Source: Liquorilactobacillus cacaonum DSM 21116 (GTDB lineage: Bacteria; Bacillota; Bacilli; Lactobacillales; Lactobacillaceae). Taken from it: a DNA stretch of 64,000 nucleotides. This document shows positions 9,301-21,371 of the stretch, piece by piece. The notes beneath the pieces are model-generated. The model worked only from the letters and a program-made list of their open reading frames with translations. It made no database searches and had not been told where the DNA came from. Position 1 is the stretch's first letter. The number at the start of each line of letters is the position of its first letter. The position numbers were made by a program, and so were the translations under genes. The stretch lies in assembly GCF_001436735.1 (NCBI RefSeq), contig NZ_AYZE01000017.1, forward strand, positions 79,931 to 143,930. The letters run 5' to 3'.

Positions 9301-10221
9301 ATGTATAATCAGATGAATTATTATAAGATTCCACGTGAAGAATGGCGGGATCTATATCAAAAATATCAGGTCTCTTTGTCGACCGAAGAATTGGGCCGGA
9401 TTAGGTCAGTGAATGATCGGATATCGTTAGCTGATGTGCAAGATATCTATCAACCACTTGTCCATTTGTTAGGTATTCATTTAGAATCAAGAAGAAAATT
9501 AATGAAAAAGCAAGCTGAATTTCTGGGAATTGCACCACACAAGGTTCCTTTTATTTTGGGGATAGCAGGGAGTGTTGCAGTTGGAAAAAGTACTACTGCG
9601 AGGCTATTACAGACACTTTTAAGCACAGTTTATCCTGAAAAAAATGTTCAATTGATAACAACGGATGGTTTTCTTTTTCCGAATAAGGAATTAAAGCGCC
9701 GGCAAATTATGCAAAAAAAAGGGTTCCCAGAAAGCTATGATATGGCAAGATTGCTAACCTTTACTAATGACGTCAAAAATGGTCTTCCAGCTAAGGCACC
9801 TGTTTATTCTCATAAAGTATATGACATTCTACCAAATAAATTTGAAATTGTAGATAATCCAGACATTTTAATTGTCGAAGGAATTAATGTTTTACAATTA
9901 CCGAGCAATCAGCAACTTTATGTTAGCGATTTTTTTGACTTTTCAATTTATGTTGATGCCAAAGAAGACCTGATTAGAGACTGGTATCTTGAACGTTTTG
10001 AAACGTTATTGGATACAGCCTTTTTGGATCCGACTAATTATTATTACCCATATGCAATTGGTGACAGACTTCGTGCTGTTTCAATGGCAAGGCAAGTATG
10101 GAAGACAATTAATAGTCCCAATTTACGTGAATATATTTTACCCACAAGAAATCGCGCAGATTTAATCTTGCATAAAACCCAAAATCACCTAGTAAACGAA
10201 CTTTTTTTGCGTAAATATTAG
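9301..10221 (+). CDS. coaA: Type I pantothenate kinase
   Basis: Phosphorylates pantothenate with ATP, the first and feedback-controlled step of coenzyme A synthesis. 306 residues, the normal length for the bacterial type I enzyme. Walker A GIAGSVAVGKST is at 87-98, followed by TTDGFLFPN (Asp of the catalytic loop) and the SYDMARLL and VEGINVLQ segments of the CoaA fold. An AGGAG site precedes the ATG. A consensus -10 lies just upstream and guaA follows after 120 bases with a promoter of its own. Confidence 0.96.
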   Translation: MYNQMNYYKIPREEWRDLYQKYQVSLSTEELGRIRSVNDRISLADVQDIYQPLVHLLGIHLESRRKLMKKQAEFLGIAPHKVPFILGIAGSVAVGKSTTARLLQTLLSTVYPEKNVQLITTDGFLFPNKELKRRQIMQKKGFPESYDMARLLTFTNDVKNGLPAKAPVYSHKVYDILPNKFEIVDNPDILIVEGINVLQLPSNQQLYVSDFFDFSIYVDAKEDLIRDWYLERFETLLDTAFLDPTNYYYPYAIGDRLRAVSMARQVWKTINSPNLREYILPTRNRADLILHKTQNHLVNELFLRKY

Positions 10222-10270
10222 AATATCCTAAAAAATGTACGGAATTAACTGTTATTTAGTTCAAATTGAT

Positions 10271-10299
10271 TTGACCGTAAAAGATGTAATCGGTAGAAT
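10271..10299 (+). promoter_or_regulatory. guaA promoter
   Basis: TTGACC (10271-10276) and TAGAAT (10294-10299) are separated by 17 bases, a good sigma-A-type promoter, giving a short leader before the GAGGTGA ribosome site of guaA. No purine riboswitch or hairpin attenuator is visible between them. Confidence 0.75.
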
Positions 10300-10343
10300 G
10301 AACTTAGTAAATGATTCAAAATAAAAAGACGAGGTGAACTTTC

Positions 10344-11897
10344 TTGACTAATGTTGACATGCAGGCTTTTGACAAGATTATTGTACTTGACTTTGGAAGC
10401 CAGTATAATCAATTGATTACGCGCCGTATTCGTGAATTTGGTATTTATTCAGAGTTGCTTTCACATAAGTTGACTGCTGCTGAAATTAAAAAAATAGCAC
10501 CTAAAGGAATTATTTTTTCAGGTGGCCCTAATAGTGTGTATGATGAAAATGCTTTTCATGTAGATCCAGAGATTTTTGAACTTGGAATTCCAGTTCTTGG
10601 AATTTGTTATGGAATGCAATTAATGGCTAACGAACTTGGTGGAAAGGTCGAAAGTGCTAATAATAAAGAGTATGGTAAAGCTGATATTCATGTTGCATCG
10701 GCTTTCGAACCAATGTTTAAGGAACTCCCTGAAACACAAACGGTTTGGATGAGCCATGGTGATTTGGTAACAAGTGTACCAGAAGGGTTTAGAGTAGCAG
10801 CAACAAGCGCAAACTGCCCAATTTCTGCAATGTCAAATGACGATAAGAAGTTCTATGGTTTACAATTTCATCCAGAGGTTCGCAATACTGAACATGGTAA
10901 TGAAATTTTGCGTCACTTTGCTTTTGATGTATGCAAGGCACGTGATAATTGGTCAATGGATGATTTTATTGATATGCAAATTTCAAAAATACGTGAGACA
11001 GTCGGCGATAAGAAAGTCTTACTTGGGCTTTCTGGCGGAGTAGATTCATCTGTTGTAGGTGTTCTATTGCACAAAGCAATTGGGTCACAACTAACAAGTA
11101 TTTTTGTTGATCATGGATTATTACGCAAAGGTGAAGTTGAACAAGTGATGGCAAGTCTAGAAGGTAAATTTGGATTAAACATCATTCAAGTTGACGCTAA
11201 GAAACGTTTTATGGACAAACTTACAGGAATCAGTGATCCTGAAAAGAAACGTAAAATCATAGGTAATGAATTCATTCGAGTTTTTGATGATGAAGCAGCT
11301 AAATTAGATGGGATTGATTACTTAGCACAAGGAACGTTGTATACTGATGTAATTGAATCAGGTACCGATACTGCCCAAACAATTAAGTCACATCATAACG
11401 TAGGTGGTTTGCCAGAAGATATTCAATTTCAGTTGATTGAGCCGTTAAACACATTGTTCAAAGATGAAGTGCGTGAGCTAGGAGAACGCCTTGGAATGCC
11501 ATCTGAGTTAGTTTGGCGTCAACCATTCCCAGGACCTGGTCTTGGAATTCGTGTTATTGGTGAGATTACAGAAGAGAAACTTCAAATTGTTCGCGACAGT
11601 GATTTAATTTTACGTGAGGAAGTTGCTAACCATGGCCTAGAAAGAGAAATCTGGCAGTACTTCACAGTGCTTCCAGGAATTCGTAGCGTTGGTGTAATGG
11701 GAGACGGACGGACATATGATTATACGGTAGGAATTCGTGCGGTTACTTCGATCGATGGAATGACGGCTGACTTTGCCAAGATTCCATGGGATGTATTACA
11801 GGCAATCTCTGTACGTATTGTAAATGAAGTTGCACATGTTAATCGTGTAGTGTATGACATTACTTCAAAGCCGCCTGCAACGATTGAGTGGGAATAA
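10344..11897 (+). CDS. guaA: GMP synthase (glutamine-hydrolysing)
   Basis: Converts XMP to GMP with glutamine and ATP, the last step of guanine nucleotide synthesis. 517 residues, full length. The N-terminal class I glutamine amidotransferase domain has the nucleophile Cys88 in GICYGMQ and the FHPEV histidine/glutamate. The ATP pyrophosphatase domain begins with [10 protein letters not shown], and the C-terminal dimerisation domain ends KPPATIEWE as in the family. The TTG start at 10344 follows a GAGGTGA site. It is monocistronic, with its own promoter and a terminator at 11943-11976. Confidence 0.97.
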   Translation: MTNVDMQAFDKIIVLDFGSQYNQLITRRIREFGIYSELLSHKLTAAEIKKIAPKGIIFSGGPNSVYDENAFHVDPEIFELGIPVLGICYGMQLMANELGGKVESANNKEYGKADIHVASAFEPMFKELPETQTVWMSHGDLVTSVPEGFRVAATSANCPISAMSNDDKKFYGLQFHPEVRNTEHGNEILRHFAFDVCKARDNWSMDDFIDMQISKIRETVGDKKVLLGLSGGVDSSVVGVLLHKAIGSQLTSIFVDHGLLRKGEVEQVMASLEGKFGLNIIQVDAKKRFMDKLTGISDPEKKRKIIGNEFIRVFDDEAAKLDGIDYLAQGTLYTDVIESGTDTAQTIKSHHNVGGLPEDIQFQLIEPLNTLFKDEVRELGERLGMPSELVWRQPFPGPGLGIRVIGEITEEKLQIVRDSDLILREEVANHGLEREIWQYFTVLPGIRSVGVMGDGRTYDYTVGIRAVTSIDGMTADFAKIPWDVLQAISVRIVNEVAHVNRVVYDITSKPPATIEWE

Positions 11898-11942
11898 TAA
11901 GCAGGTTCTTTGACAACTGTTGTCGGTGAATCTAAATATTGG

Positions 11943-11976
11943 AGTTCTAATTACTTTGTGATTAGAACTTTTTTTG
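11943..11976 (+). terminator. guaA terminator
   Basis: Nine-base stem (11943-11951 with 11961-11969, AGTTCTAAT) followed by a run of seven T's. Confidence 0.8.
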
Positions 11977-12082
11977 TCTTAATTCGAAGGATATAAAGTG
12001 CACGAATTTTAAATCCGAAAAGCTATGGTAGTCAACACCAACATACTTAATTACTTTAATTTTATTCTTTTTAAGAAAGGGC

Positions 12083-12111
12083 TTGCATAAACTTGCATTA
12101 AGTTGTAATAT
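12083..12111 (+). promoter_or_regulatory. Promoter of the beta-glucoside operon
   Basis: TTGCAT (12083-12088) and TAATAT (12106-12111) are separated by 17 bases and lie just before the antiterminator target at 12124. A transcript from here would pass through the RAT/terminator switch before licT. Confidence 0.6.
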
Positions 12112-12123
12112 ATTGTTATTGAA

Positions 12124-12217
12124 GGATTGTTACCGCTATCTAAAGTGGGCAAAACCTGGCGTGGAACTTTATTAGTTATTGATTAGAACTAGTAAATTTT
12201 TGTAGTCGGGTTTTTTT
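12124..12217 (+). promoter_or_regulatory. LicT/BglG ribonucleic antiterminator (RAT) and overlapping terminator
   Basis: The RAT element at 12124-12156 has the conserved GGATTGTTAC start and GGCAAAACC end of LicT-type targets. Its 3' end (AAAACC) can pair with CGGGTTTT at 12208-12214 to form a terminator followed by T's. Binding of dephosphorylated or activated LicT to the RAT should block the terminator and allow expression of licT and the genes behind it. Confidence 0.88.
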
Positions 12218-12243
12218 ATTGCCGAAGTTTGAGGAAGTGATTT

Positions 12244-13095
12244 ATGAAAATCATTAAAGTATTTAATAATAATGTTGTTTTGGCAGATCAAAATAACCAT
12301 CAGATTATTCTAATTGGTAAGGGAATTGGATTTCAAAAAAAATCCGGAATGTCTATTCAAACCGGAAAAGTTGAGCAGGTTTTTGCTCCAACAGAAAGTA
12401 AGTGGTTCAATCTTTTTAATGATTTACTAAAAGATGTTTCACCAGAATATTTGGAGGTGGCAGCACAAATTATTCATTTGGCTGAAGTTGAATTACAAAC
12501 AAAGTTCAACGAATATTTACTAATTTCTTTAATGGATCATATTCATTTTGCGGTAGTTCGACATCAACAAAAAATTGATATTCATAATGAAATTTTATGG
12601 GAGGTGAAACACTATTATCCAACTGAGTTTCAAGTTGGAAAATCAGCTTTAATAATAATTGGACAGCGTCTTGGAGTTACTTTGACTGATGATGAAGCTG
12701 GATTTATTGCTCTTAAATTTGTTGAAAATGGTTTGAATCATCCACAAAATTATGATACAACCACACTCACTAAGATAATTGGTGATGTTATCCAAATTGT
12801 TCAATTTCAACTGCAAGTTACTTTAGATGCTGATTCAATTAGTTACCGTCGTTTTTTAGTTCATTTGCGTTTTCTAGCTGAGAGAGTTATTCGAGTTTCT
12901 AAAAAGGGGATAGCAGATAACGAGGAAGATATTTTTTTGTTTGAACATATCAAAAAGAAATATCAAACTGCTTTTGCTTGTACTCAAAAAGTAGTTGATT
13001 TTATTGCAGATTCAATGCACCAAAGATTATCGTATAATGAACAAGTGTATTTGACTATTCATGTACAACGAATTATTGATGAATTAACTAAATAA
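12244..13095 (+). CDS. licT: BglG/LicT-family transcriptional antiterminator
   Basis: RNA-binding antiterminator for beta-glucoside genes. 283 residues. The N-terminal CAT RNA-binding domain (about 1-58, starting MKIIKVFNNNVVLA with KGIGFQKK) is followed by two PTS regulation domains (about 65-170 and 175-280) whose histidines are phosphorylated by HPr and by the cognate EII. The conserved PRD histidines are in DHIHFAVVRH and in HVQRII near the end. It sits between two RAT elements and directly before the bglP permease, so it controls its own operon. GAGG precedes the ATG. Confidence 0.93.
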   Translation: MKIIKVFNNNVVLADQNNHQIILIGKGIGFQKKSGMSIQTGKVEQVFAPTESKWFNLFNDLLKDVSPEYLEVAAQIIHLAEVELQTKFNEYLLISLMDHIHFAVVRHQQKIDIHNEILWEVKHYYPTEFQVGKSALIIIGQRLGVTLTDDEAGFIALKFVENGLNHPQNYDTTTLTKIIGDVIQIVQFQLQVTLDADSISYRRFLVHLRFLAERVIRVSKKGIADNEEDIFLFEHIKKKYQTAFACTQKVVDFIADSMHQRLSYNEQVYLTIHVQRIIDELTK

Positions 13096-13102
13096 TAATT
13101 AG

Positions 13103-13188
13103 GGATTGTTACTATTCAATTAGGCAAAACCCAAATATTTTCGAAAAGTGATTGTAGCTTTTTTATCGGAAATGTTTGGGTTTTTCTT
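13103..13188 (+). promoter_or_regulatory. Second RAT and terminator, upstream of bglP
   Basis: RAT at 13103-13131 with GGATTGTTAC and GGCAAAACC ends. Its 3' part (CAAAACCCAAATATTT) pairs with the arm AAATGTTTGGGTTTT near 13170-13184 to make a terminator with a T-rich tail. This gives a second LicT-dependent checkpoint between licT and bglP. Confidence 0.9.
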
Positions 13189-13214
13189 TTAAAAAAAATT
13201 TTGAGGTGACCAAA

Positions 13215-16500
<3,286 letters not shown>

Positions 16501-16532
16501 CAACAGACTATATTTATATTTGGATTATCAAT

Positions 16533-16568
16533 AAAAAAATTAGAAGTCATTCGGCTTCTAATTTTTTA
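16533..16568. terminator. Bidirectional terminator, beta-glucoside operon / YdcF-like gene
   Basis: Hairpin AATTAGAAG / CTTCTAATT with A's to the left and T's to the right, between the convergent phospho-glucosidase and YdcF-like genes. Confidence 0.85.
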
Positions 16569-16639
16569 TTCGATATAAGCAACCACTAAGTTTTTTTACA
16601 ATGTTAACCTACTACTTGAAAGACTTTAAATTAGAAGTT

Positions 16640-17281
16640 TTATTTGAGTTCTTCGGACAATTCTAAAATATCGCCTTTTTTACCATAATGCAAAATGCGA
16701 AGATACTCGCCCCATACACGTTTTTGACCTTCCGGAGTCTTTGACCAAGTATCCCGTCCAAGTATATTATTGTGATAGGAGGCATCAAATGTATAGGGAA
16801 TAAATTCAATTCGAGCTGGCAGATGTCTAGCAAGTGTTCGCCATTGACGGCCTGTTGCATGACTTTTACAGATGAACATCAAGGAATGTATGGTTGTGAA
16901 ATCAAAGACGGTTTTTGCATACAGAACATTCTCTAAAGTATTGGTTGAGTTATTTTCAGTGATAATAATATTAGAAGGAATACCTGCCTCCAAAAGATAG
17001 TGAGTTATTACAGCAGCTTCAGTCATATTACCATAATGCCAATCTTTGTGGGGAACACCAGTCAGGCTTCGTCCACCTGTAACAATAATTTTGTTAACAT
17101 AGCCATTTTGATAAGCAGAAATGGCTTTTTCCCAATGTCCGGGATGTGTACCACTAAAAATAAAAAGAGAATCACAATTTTTTATTGCTTTTTTAGGACC
17201 AAAAGTAATTTCTGTTAAAAAAGCAATATCGTCTTTTGTTAATTCTGGAACTTCTGGTGTTTTTGGAATGATTGTTTTCAT
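16640..17281 (-). CDS. YdcF/DUF218 family protein
   Basis: 213 residues with the DUF218 (YdcF-like, SAM-binding-type fold) layout: SLFIFSGTHPGHWEKAI, then IIVTGGRS, a region with TEA and the ITENNSTNTLEN motif, and FICKSHATGRQWRTL towards the end. DUF218 members have been tied to envelope precursor transport (ElyC, SanA) or S-adenosylmethionine binding, but this branch lacks an N-terminal membrane helix and looks cytoplasmic. The function is unknown. It is convergent with the beta-glucoside operon and divergent from the drug exporter. Confidence 0.75.
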   Translation of the reverse strand: MKTIIPKTPEVPELTKDDIAFLTEITFGPKKAIKNCDSLFIFSGTHPGHWEKAISAYQNGYVNKIIVTGGRSLTGVPHKDWHYGNMTEAAVITHYLLEAGIPSNIIITENNSTNTLENVLYAKTVFDFTTIHSLMFICKSHATGRQWRTLARHLPARIEFIPYTFDASYHNNILGRDTWSKTPEGQKRVWGEYLRILHYGKKGDILELSEELK

Positions 17282-17459
17282 ATGCTAAGCCCCTTATGGA
17301 ATCTATATTAAACATATAATAACAAGAAAATTCAAAAATAAACAAAATTAAGGTGATAGAAGGTACAAATTTAATTTTCAGTAAATTTATTTTTTGCTGT
17401 ATAATTATCAAGGCAAGAAAAATTGGAAGTTAATTTAATTATTTAAAGGGGAATTTCAA

Positions 17460-18857
17460 ATGCAAGTTTCAGTAACAAAAAAGGAAAATCCAATGTTGGT
17501 GGTGGCAATTGTCGCCATGATGTCATTTATGGGAGTATTGACAGAAACATCTATGAATGTAACTTTTCCAGCGCTAATGAGTGAGTTTCATGAATCCTTG
17601 AGTACTGTACAGTGGGTTACGTCAGGGTATTTAGTTATGGCAGCTCTGGTAATGTTGACATCAGCATATATGAAAAGGCAATTTTCCAATCGACAGCTTT
17701 TTGTTACTGCAGCAATTTTATTTAGTATTGGTGATATCATCTGTGGTGCTGCAGCCAATTTTTGGATGTTATTAATTGGACGGATAATTCAAGCAGGATG
17801 TGTTGGAATTTGTACACCGTTAATGGTTAACATTATTTTAGATGTAGTGCCACCAATTAAATTAGGGACTTATATTGGATTAGCTAATTTAATTATTTTA
17901 ATTGCACCCGCTTTGGGGCCAACATTTGGCGGAGCAGTGGTTGCTTTTGCAAGTTGGCGTATGATTTTTTGGGGAACGTTACCGTTAGCTTTGTTGTTAT
18001 TATTATTAGGATTGAGTAGGATTCGTCAATATTCAAAGATTGAAGGAAAATACGCTTTTGATTGGACAAGATTTTTATTGCTAGGAATTGCATTGCTTTG
18101 CTTAATAGTGGGCTTAAATGATTTGGGTTCACAACTCTATGTAACGTCATTGTTTTTAATAGCAATTAGTGTTGGGTTAACAATAGTATTTGTTAAGATA
18201 TCCAAAAAGGCAACAAAATCACTTTTTTCGTTAGCTGTCTTAAGGCAAAAAGCATTTTTATTTAGTTTTTTACCATATATCTTGTTGCAGTTTTCAAATG
18301 TTGGAATTAATTTTTTATTACCTAACTATGTACAAGATGTATTTCAAGCAACTTCTTTGGTAGGTGGCTTGATTCTCTTACCCGGCAGTCTATTCAACGG
18401 TTTTGGGCAACCAGTATATGGTTGGATGCTCGATCATTTAGGGGGGAAGATTCCACTTTATGTGGGTGATATATTATTCACATTGTCGTTAATTATGTTA
18501 GCAATTTTTGGTCCGGTGCTTGGTGTATGGGGTGTGACAATTGCCTATTTGGTATTTGCAATTGGCCGTTCGATGGCATTTGGGAACACAGTTGCTTATG
18601 GATTGAAGCATCTAGATAAAAAATTTCGCAATGACGCAAATGCGCTTTATAATACTGGACAGCAAATTACTGGCGCAATCGGAACAACCGTGCTTGCTTT
18701 ATTGATGGATTCGGTTAACCGTACTAATTACACACATGCACAAAATATTAGTGCTGGCAGTATGATAGCATTTATATTATTAGTTGTTTTTGGTATAATC
18801 ATTTTTGCACTGTTTCATCATTTATTGAATTCGGAGCATATAAAAAGTTCTGACTAG
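17460..18857 (+). CDS. MFS transporter, DHA2 (EmrB/QacA) drug exporter family
   Basis: Predicted proton-driven multidrug exporter in the membrane. 465 residues with about 14 hydrophobic segments. Motif C-like and family features include MNVTFPALMSEFHESLSTVQWVTSGYLV near the N-terminus, GRIIQAGCVGICTPLM in helix 4, and ALGPTFGGAVV in helix 5 (antiporter motif). An AAAGGGG site precedes ATG 17460. It is a single gene, ended by the hairpin at 18971-19008. The substrate cannot be inferred and no regulator is adjacent on the same strand. Confidence 0.9.
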   Translation: MQVSVTKKENPMLVVAIVAMMSFMGVLTETSMNVTFPALMSEFHESLSTVQWVTSGYLVMAALVMLTSAYMKRQFSNRQLFVTAAILFSIGDIICGAAANFWMLLIGRIIQAGCVGICTPLMVNIILDVVPPIKLGTYIGLANLIILIAPALGPTFGGAVVAFASWRMIFWGTLPLALLLLLLGLSRIRQYSKIEGKYAFDWTRFLLLGIALLCLIVGLNDLGSQLYVTSLFLIAISVGLTIVFVKISKKATKSLFSLAVLRQKAFLFSFLPYILLQFSNVGINFLLPNYVQDVFQATSLVGGLILLPGSLFNGFGQPVYGWMLDHLGGKIPLYVGDILFTLSLIMLAIFGPVLGVWGVTIAYLVFAIGRSMAFGNTVAYGLKHLDKKFRNDANALYNTGQQITGAIGTTVLALLMDSVNRTNYTHAQNISAGSMIAFILLVVFGIIIFALFHHLLNSEHIKSSD

Positions 18858-18970
18858 TATTTCTGAGAGATAAGTTAAATTTATGACAAATCAAGCTATA
18901 ATATAAATATTTTAATGAACTGTAAATTGTAGGTTTTTAGACAAACGTTGTTGATAAAAAATTTTCATAA

Positions 18971-19008
18971 GAAAATCAATTCATTTTCGAATTGGTTTTC
19001 TTTTTTTT
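18971..19008 (+). terminator. Terminator after DHA2 exporter
   Basis: Twelve-base stem with one G-U pair (18971-18982 with 18989-19000) followed by eight or more T's. Confidence 0.85.
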
Positions 19009-19232
19009 CGAATCGTAAATTTAAATTTAATTTTGGTAAAAAAATGTGATCAATTTATGTAGTCGTATGCTAATTTATTTGATTTTGCGATTAATGTTTT
19101 TTAGTGGACTATTTGAATAATTACTTGCCAACATGTTATTAATTAATGGTAGATATTTACGATAGAAATATTTTTCTCTTGTCTTTACTTGTACATTTAG
19201 CGTTATTTGGTGATGCATTTTGATACTTGTCC
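19009..19232. other. Gene-free AT-rich spacer
   Basis: Very AT-rich spacer between convergent transcription units. I see no open reading frame with a ribosome site and no clear RNA gene. The only structure is one TGTACATT copy at 19190-19197 that repeats in the palindrome at 19233-19260. Confidence 0.5.
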
Positions 19233-19260
19233 TTTTAATGTACATTATTGTACATTAAAA
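19233..19260. repeat. Perfect 12-base inverted repeat
   Basis: TTTTAATGTACA at 19233-19244 and its exact complement at 19249-19260, with a 4-base loop. It abuts the minus-strand terminator hairpin at 19261-19300. It may be a second small hairpin of that terminator or a protein site; the sequence does not decide. Confidence 0.6.
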
Positions 19261-19300
19261 AAAGTTGGGTATTGATAAATTTACATCAACACCCAACTTT
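19257..19300 (-). terminator. Terminator of the ABC-2-like membrane protein gene
   Basis: Sixteen-base stem with one G-U pair (19261-19276 with 19285-19300, core AAAGTTGGGT). On the minus strand it is followed by seven T's (A's at 19257-19263). Confidence 0.85.
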
Positions 19301-19406
19301 GTAGAGCCAAATTTTACTTGTGGATCCCCTTTTTAAGGTACTTTTTTCTTAGCAAAATTTATGAATTAATTCCATCAAAAAATTTTGGCACTCTTGTTTA
19401 GCGAAA

Positions 19407-20681
19407 CTAATTTTCACTTACCGACATTACGGGATACTTTTTAAAAATTACAGTTAGAAAATGTAATATCAGGGATATTACTAATATTATTACGAGGCGA
19501 GTCATTGAATTATTCATACTACCTACATTAAACATTAGATAAACATCATTTTGGACACTTGCAGGAACTGGTAAAATATTGTAGAAAAATTTGTATACAG
19601 TAGGGAGCATCTTATAGGGAATGACACTTCCTGATGAAAAAGATTGCATTAAAATGAGCGGTAGGGTAACTAAACCAGCAACATTTCCTAGCATTTCAAA
19701 TAAGAAACCAACTAGGTTTAAAGAAGTATATGAAACTAAAATATGTTGAAGATAAATTTCAATTAATGTTTTCACAGAAAATGGTTCAACTAATTTTAGA
19801 ATTATGATTCCAATAATTGGAGATATTACTGCAATTATTAAATAAGTTAGTTCAAGATACAGCCAACCACGCAGCTTTTTAGTTCCTTTAAGAAATGTTA
19901 ATTTAAGTCCTCTAGACAAAATCATGGCACCAATCATAGCAGCAATAAAGGAAGAAAGTGAGAAAAACATTGGCGCCATAGTTTCATAAAGATTCGAACG
20001 GTTAGTGTTAAGATCTTTAATATTTGCAGAAACAAATGTCGTTTTTACAATTTTGTTTGTTTGTGCATTAATGGTTTGTTTAACTTTTTTGTATACTTGA
20101 GACTGTATTTTTTGGGATACGTTAGCCTCGATTTTAGATTGTTCGTTTTGCAACGCAACGCTATCATTTTTGAGTGATGGTGTTGCAGCAATAATACTTT
20201 GCATTTGTTTTTGAACTTGTAAAGTAGTTAGTTTAGTGATTTCAGATTTAGTAGCTGTGGCAGATGCTTTTAGCAAAATATTATAAATAGTAGCTTTGTA
20301 GTAATTATTCAAGGTCCCAGAATTAAATTTAGTAGTTAAATTATTGGCAATTTTGGTGCCCAATTGGTGACTAAGCTGATCACCAGCGGAGCTAACAAAA
20401 AAATTTAATTTTACCGAATTACCTTTTTTTAAGCTTTCAACGTAGTTTTTAGGAATTTCTATTACTAGTACATTTTTATGATTAGCTAGATTATTTTTAG
20501 CCTGCAAAATATTACTTTTTTGAATTAATTTAAAATGTGTACTTTTAGATTTCTTGATTCCTTTTTCAATACTATTAGCTATTTTCTGCCCATCACTTTT
20601 ATCATTATTAATAAGCTCTATTTCAGCATATTTTAAATTATGTGTTGCTACTTTATAGCCAGGTAAATATATTCCAAGCAT
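19407..20681 (-). CDS. ABC-2 / YhgE-Pip-like membrane protein, 5' end out of frame
   Basis: Membrane protein of the DUF3533/ABC-2 permease-like type, often linked to drug or peptide export. 424 residues from the first in-frame ATG. It has a long extracytoplasmic region (about 20-235, with coiled-coil-like Lys/Gln stretches), then about five C-terminal helices. The usual N-terminal signal-anchor helix is missing from this frame but is encoded just upstream in another frame (see 20682-20755). No ribosome site precedes ATG 20681. A -35/-10 promoter and two operator-like repeats sit upstream, divergent from the MarR-type gene. Either the gene is frameshifted or the assembly lost one base. Confidence 0.75.
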   Translation of the reverse strand: MLGIYLPGYKVATHNLKYAEIELINNDKSDGQKIANSIEKGIKKSKSTHFKLIQKSNILQAKNNLANHKNVLVIEIPKNYVESLKKGNSVKLNFFVSSAGDQLSHQLGTKIANNLTTKFNSGTLNNYYKATIYNILLKASATATKSEITKLTTLQVQKQMQSIIAATPSLKNDSVALQNEQSKIEANVSQKIQSQVYKKVKQTINAQTNKIVKTTFVSANIKDLNTNRSNLYETMAPMFFSLSSFIAAMIGAMILSRGLKLTFLKGTKKLRGWLYLELTYLIIAVISPIIGIIILKLVEPFSVKTLIEIYLQHILVSYTSLNLVGFLFEMLGNVAGLVTLPLILMQSFSSGSVIPYKMLPTVYKFFYNILPVPASVQNDVYLMFNVGSMNNSMTRLVIILVISLILHFLTVIFKKYPVMSVSEN

Positions 20682-20755
20682 AACAAGATGATAGAAAATA
20701 CCAAAAATTACAGCAATTAATGTAAACTTGCTGAAAATAAAATTTTTAAACTCAT
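20682..20755 (-). pseudogene. Frameshifted 5' end of the ABC-2-like membrane protein
   Basis: An ATG at 20755 with a well-spaced GAGGAG begins MSLK and then reads a stop after 12 codons. The next frame, entered at the A-run complementary to T's 20743-20747, gives a hydrophobic helix (FTLIAVIFGIFYHLVMLGIY) that runs straight into the 424-residue protein. One extra A would restore a single 448-residue frame with a proper signal anchor. This is seen directly; whether it is mutation or sequencing error is not known. Confidence 0.75.
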
Positions 20756-20778
20756 AAAAAATCTCCTCTTTCTCTACC

Positions 20779-20798
20779 GAGTTTCAAAAAGTGAACTC
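20779..20798. promoter_or_regulatory. Operator-like inverted repeat, copy 1
   Basis: GAGTT-N10-AACTC palindrome between the minus-strand promoter and the ribosome site of the membrane protein gene. The spacer contains AAAAAG as in copy 2 read on the other strand. A likely binding site for the divergent MarR-type regulator. Confidence 0.65.
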
Positions 20799-20813
20799 TA
20801 GTGTGTAAATATC

Positions 20814-20841
20814 ATTATAAACTTGAGTTTCTTTTTGTCAA
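20814..20841 (-). promoter_or_regulatory. Near-consensus promoter for the membrane protein gene
   Basis: On the minus strand TTGACA (20836-20841) and TATAAT (20814-20819) are separated by 16 bases. Operator copy 2 overlaps the -35 and spacer and copy 1 lies just downstream, so repression is expected. Confidence 0.8.
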
Positions 20842-20844
20842 CTC
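20825..20844. promoter_or_regulatory. Operator-like inverted repeat, copy 2
   Basis: Second GAGTT-N10-AACTC palindrome (extended to TGAGTT/AACTCA at 20824-20845). It overlaps the -35 box of the minus-strand promoter and lies about 20 bases upstream of the TG-C-TATACT extended -10 (20860-20868) of the MarR-type gene, so one protein could control both genes. Confidence 0.65.
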
Positions 20845-20900
20845 AACTTTAAAATTTTATGCTATACTAGCTATAATAAAAAGTAGGGAGGGGAGTTACT

Positions 20901-21284
20901 GTGAAAGACGGCATAGATAATTTCAATGAAGAATTTTATGAAAATATAAAACGGGTTTTTTTAATAAAAAAATTGATCTCCAAAAGGGTAAGACTTCCAT
21001 TTAGTGGTGCATTGTTAACAAAAAATGAAGTATTGATATTATTTTTATTATATATTTCAAAGGATCACAGTAATGATGTACAAGAATTAATTAATATTTT
21101 GGATTTGTCTAAGTCACAATTTAGTAAGCTTACTAAGTCATTGCGTGATAAAAAAATGATTACAACGAAATATAATCAAAAAAACAAAAATTTTTTGATT
21201 TTACAATTAACCAAACTTGGAGAGACTTTGCTTAAAGAACAATATAAAGAGATTACGGATATAAAAAAGTTGGTTTTTAATTAA
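20901..21284 (+). CDS. MarR-type winged-helix regulator
   Basis: Small DNA-binding protein of 127 residues. A central winged helix-turn-helix is visible: ELINILDLSKSQFSKLTKSLRDKKMI (recognition helix) followed by a wing with NQKNKNFLILQLT. The flanking N- and C-terminal helices would make the dimer interface, as in MarR proteins. GTG start at 20901 after GGGAGGGG. It is divergent from the ABC-2-like membrane protein, with two identical-type palindromes between them. The inferred role is repression of that gene and of itself. MarR family assignment is by fold pattern and size, not by a specific homologue. Confidence 0.75.
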   Translation: MKDGIDNFNEEFYENIKRVFLIKKLISKRVRLPFSGALLTKNEVLILFLLYISKDHSNDVQELINILDLSKSQFSKLTKSLRDKKMITTKYNQKNKNFLILQLTKLGETLLKEQYKEITDIKKLVFN

Positions 21285-21371
21285 TGATAATTGGTTAACA
21301 GTTTATCAAGGTATTTCTACAAAATGAAGATTTTGAATTGTAAGTTATAATTGTTATCGAGGTGAATAGTA

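Noticed and set aside
10222..10343. Purine riboswitch before guaA
   Set aside because: The 120-base gap holds a normal promoter and no conserved purine aptamer blocks or terminator.
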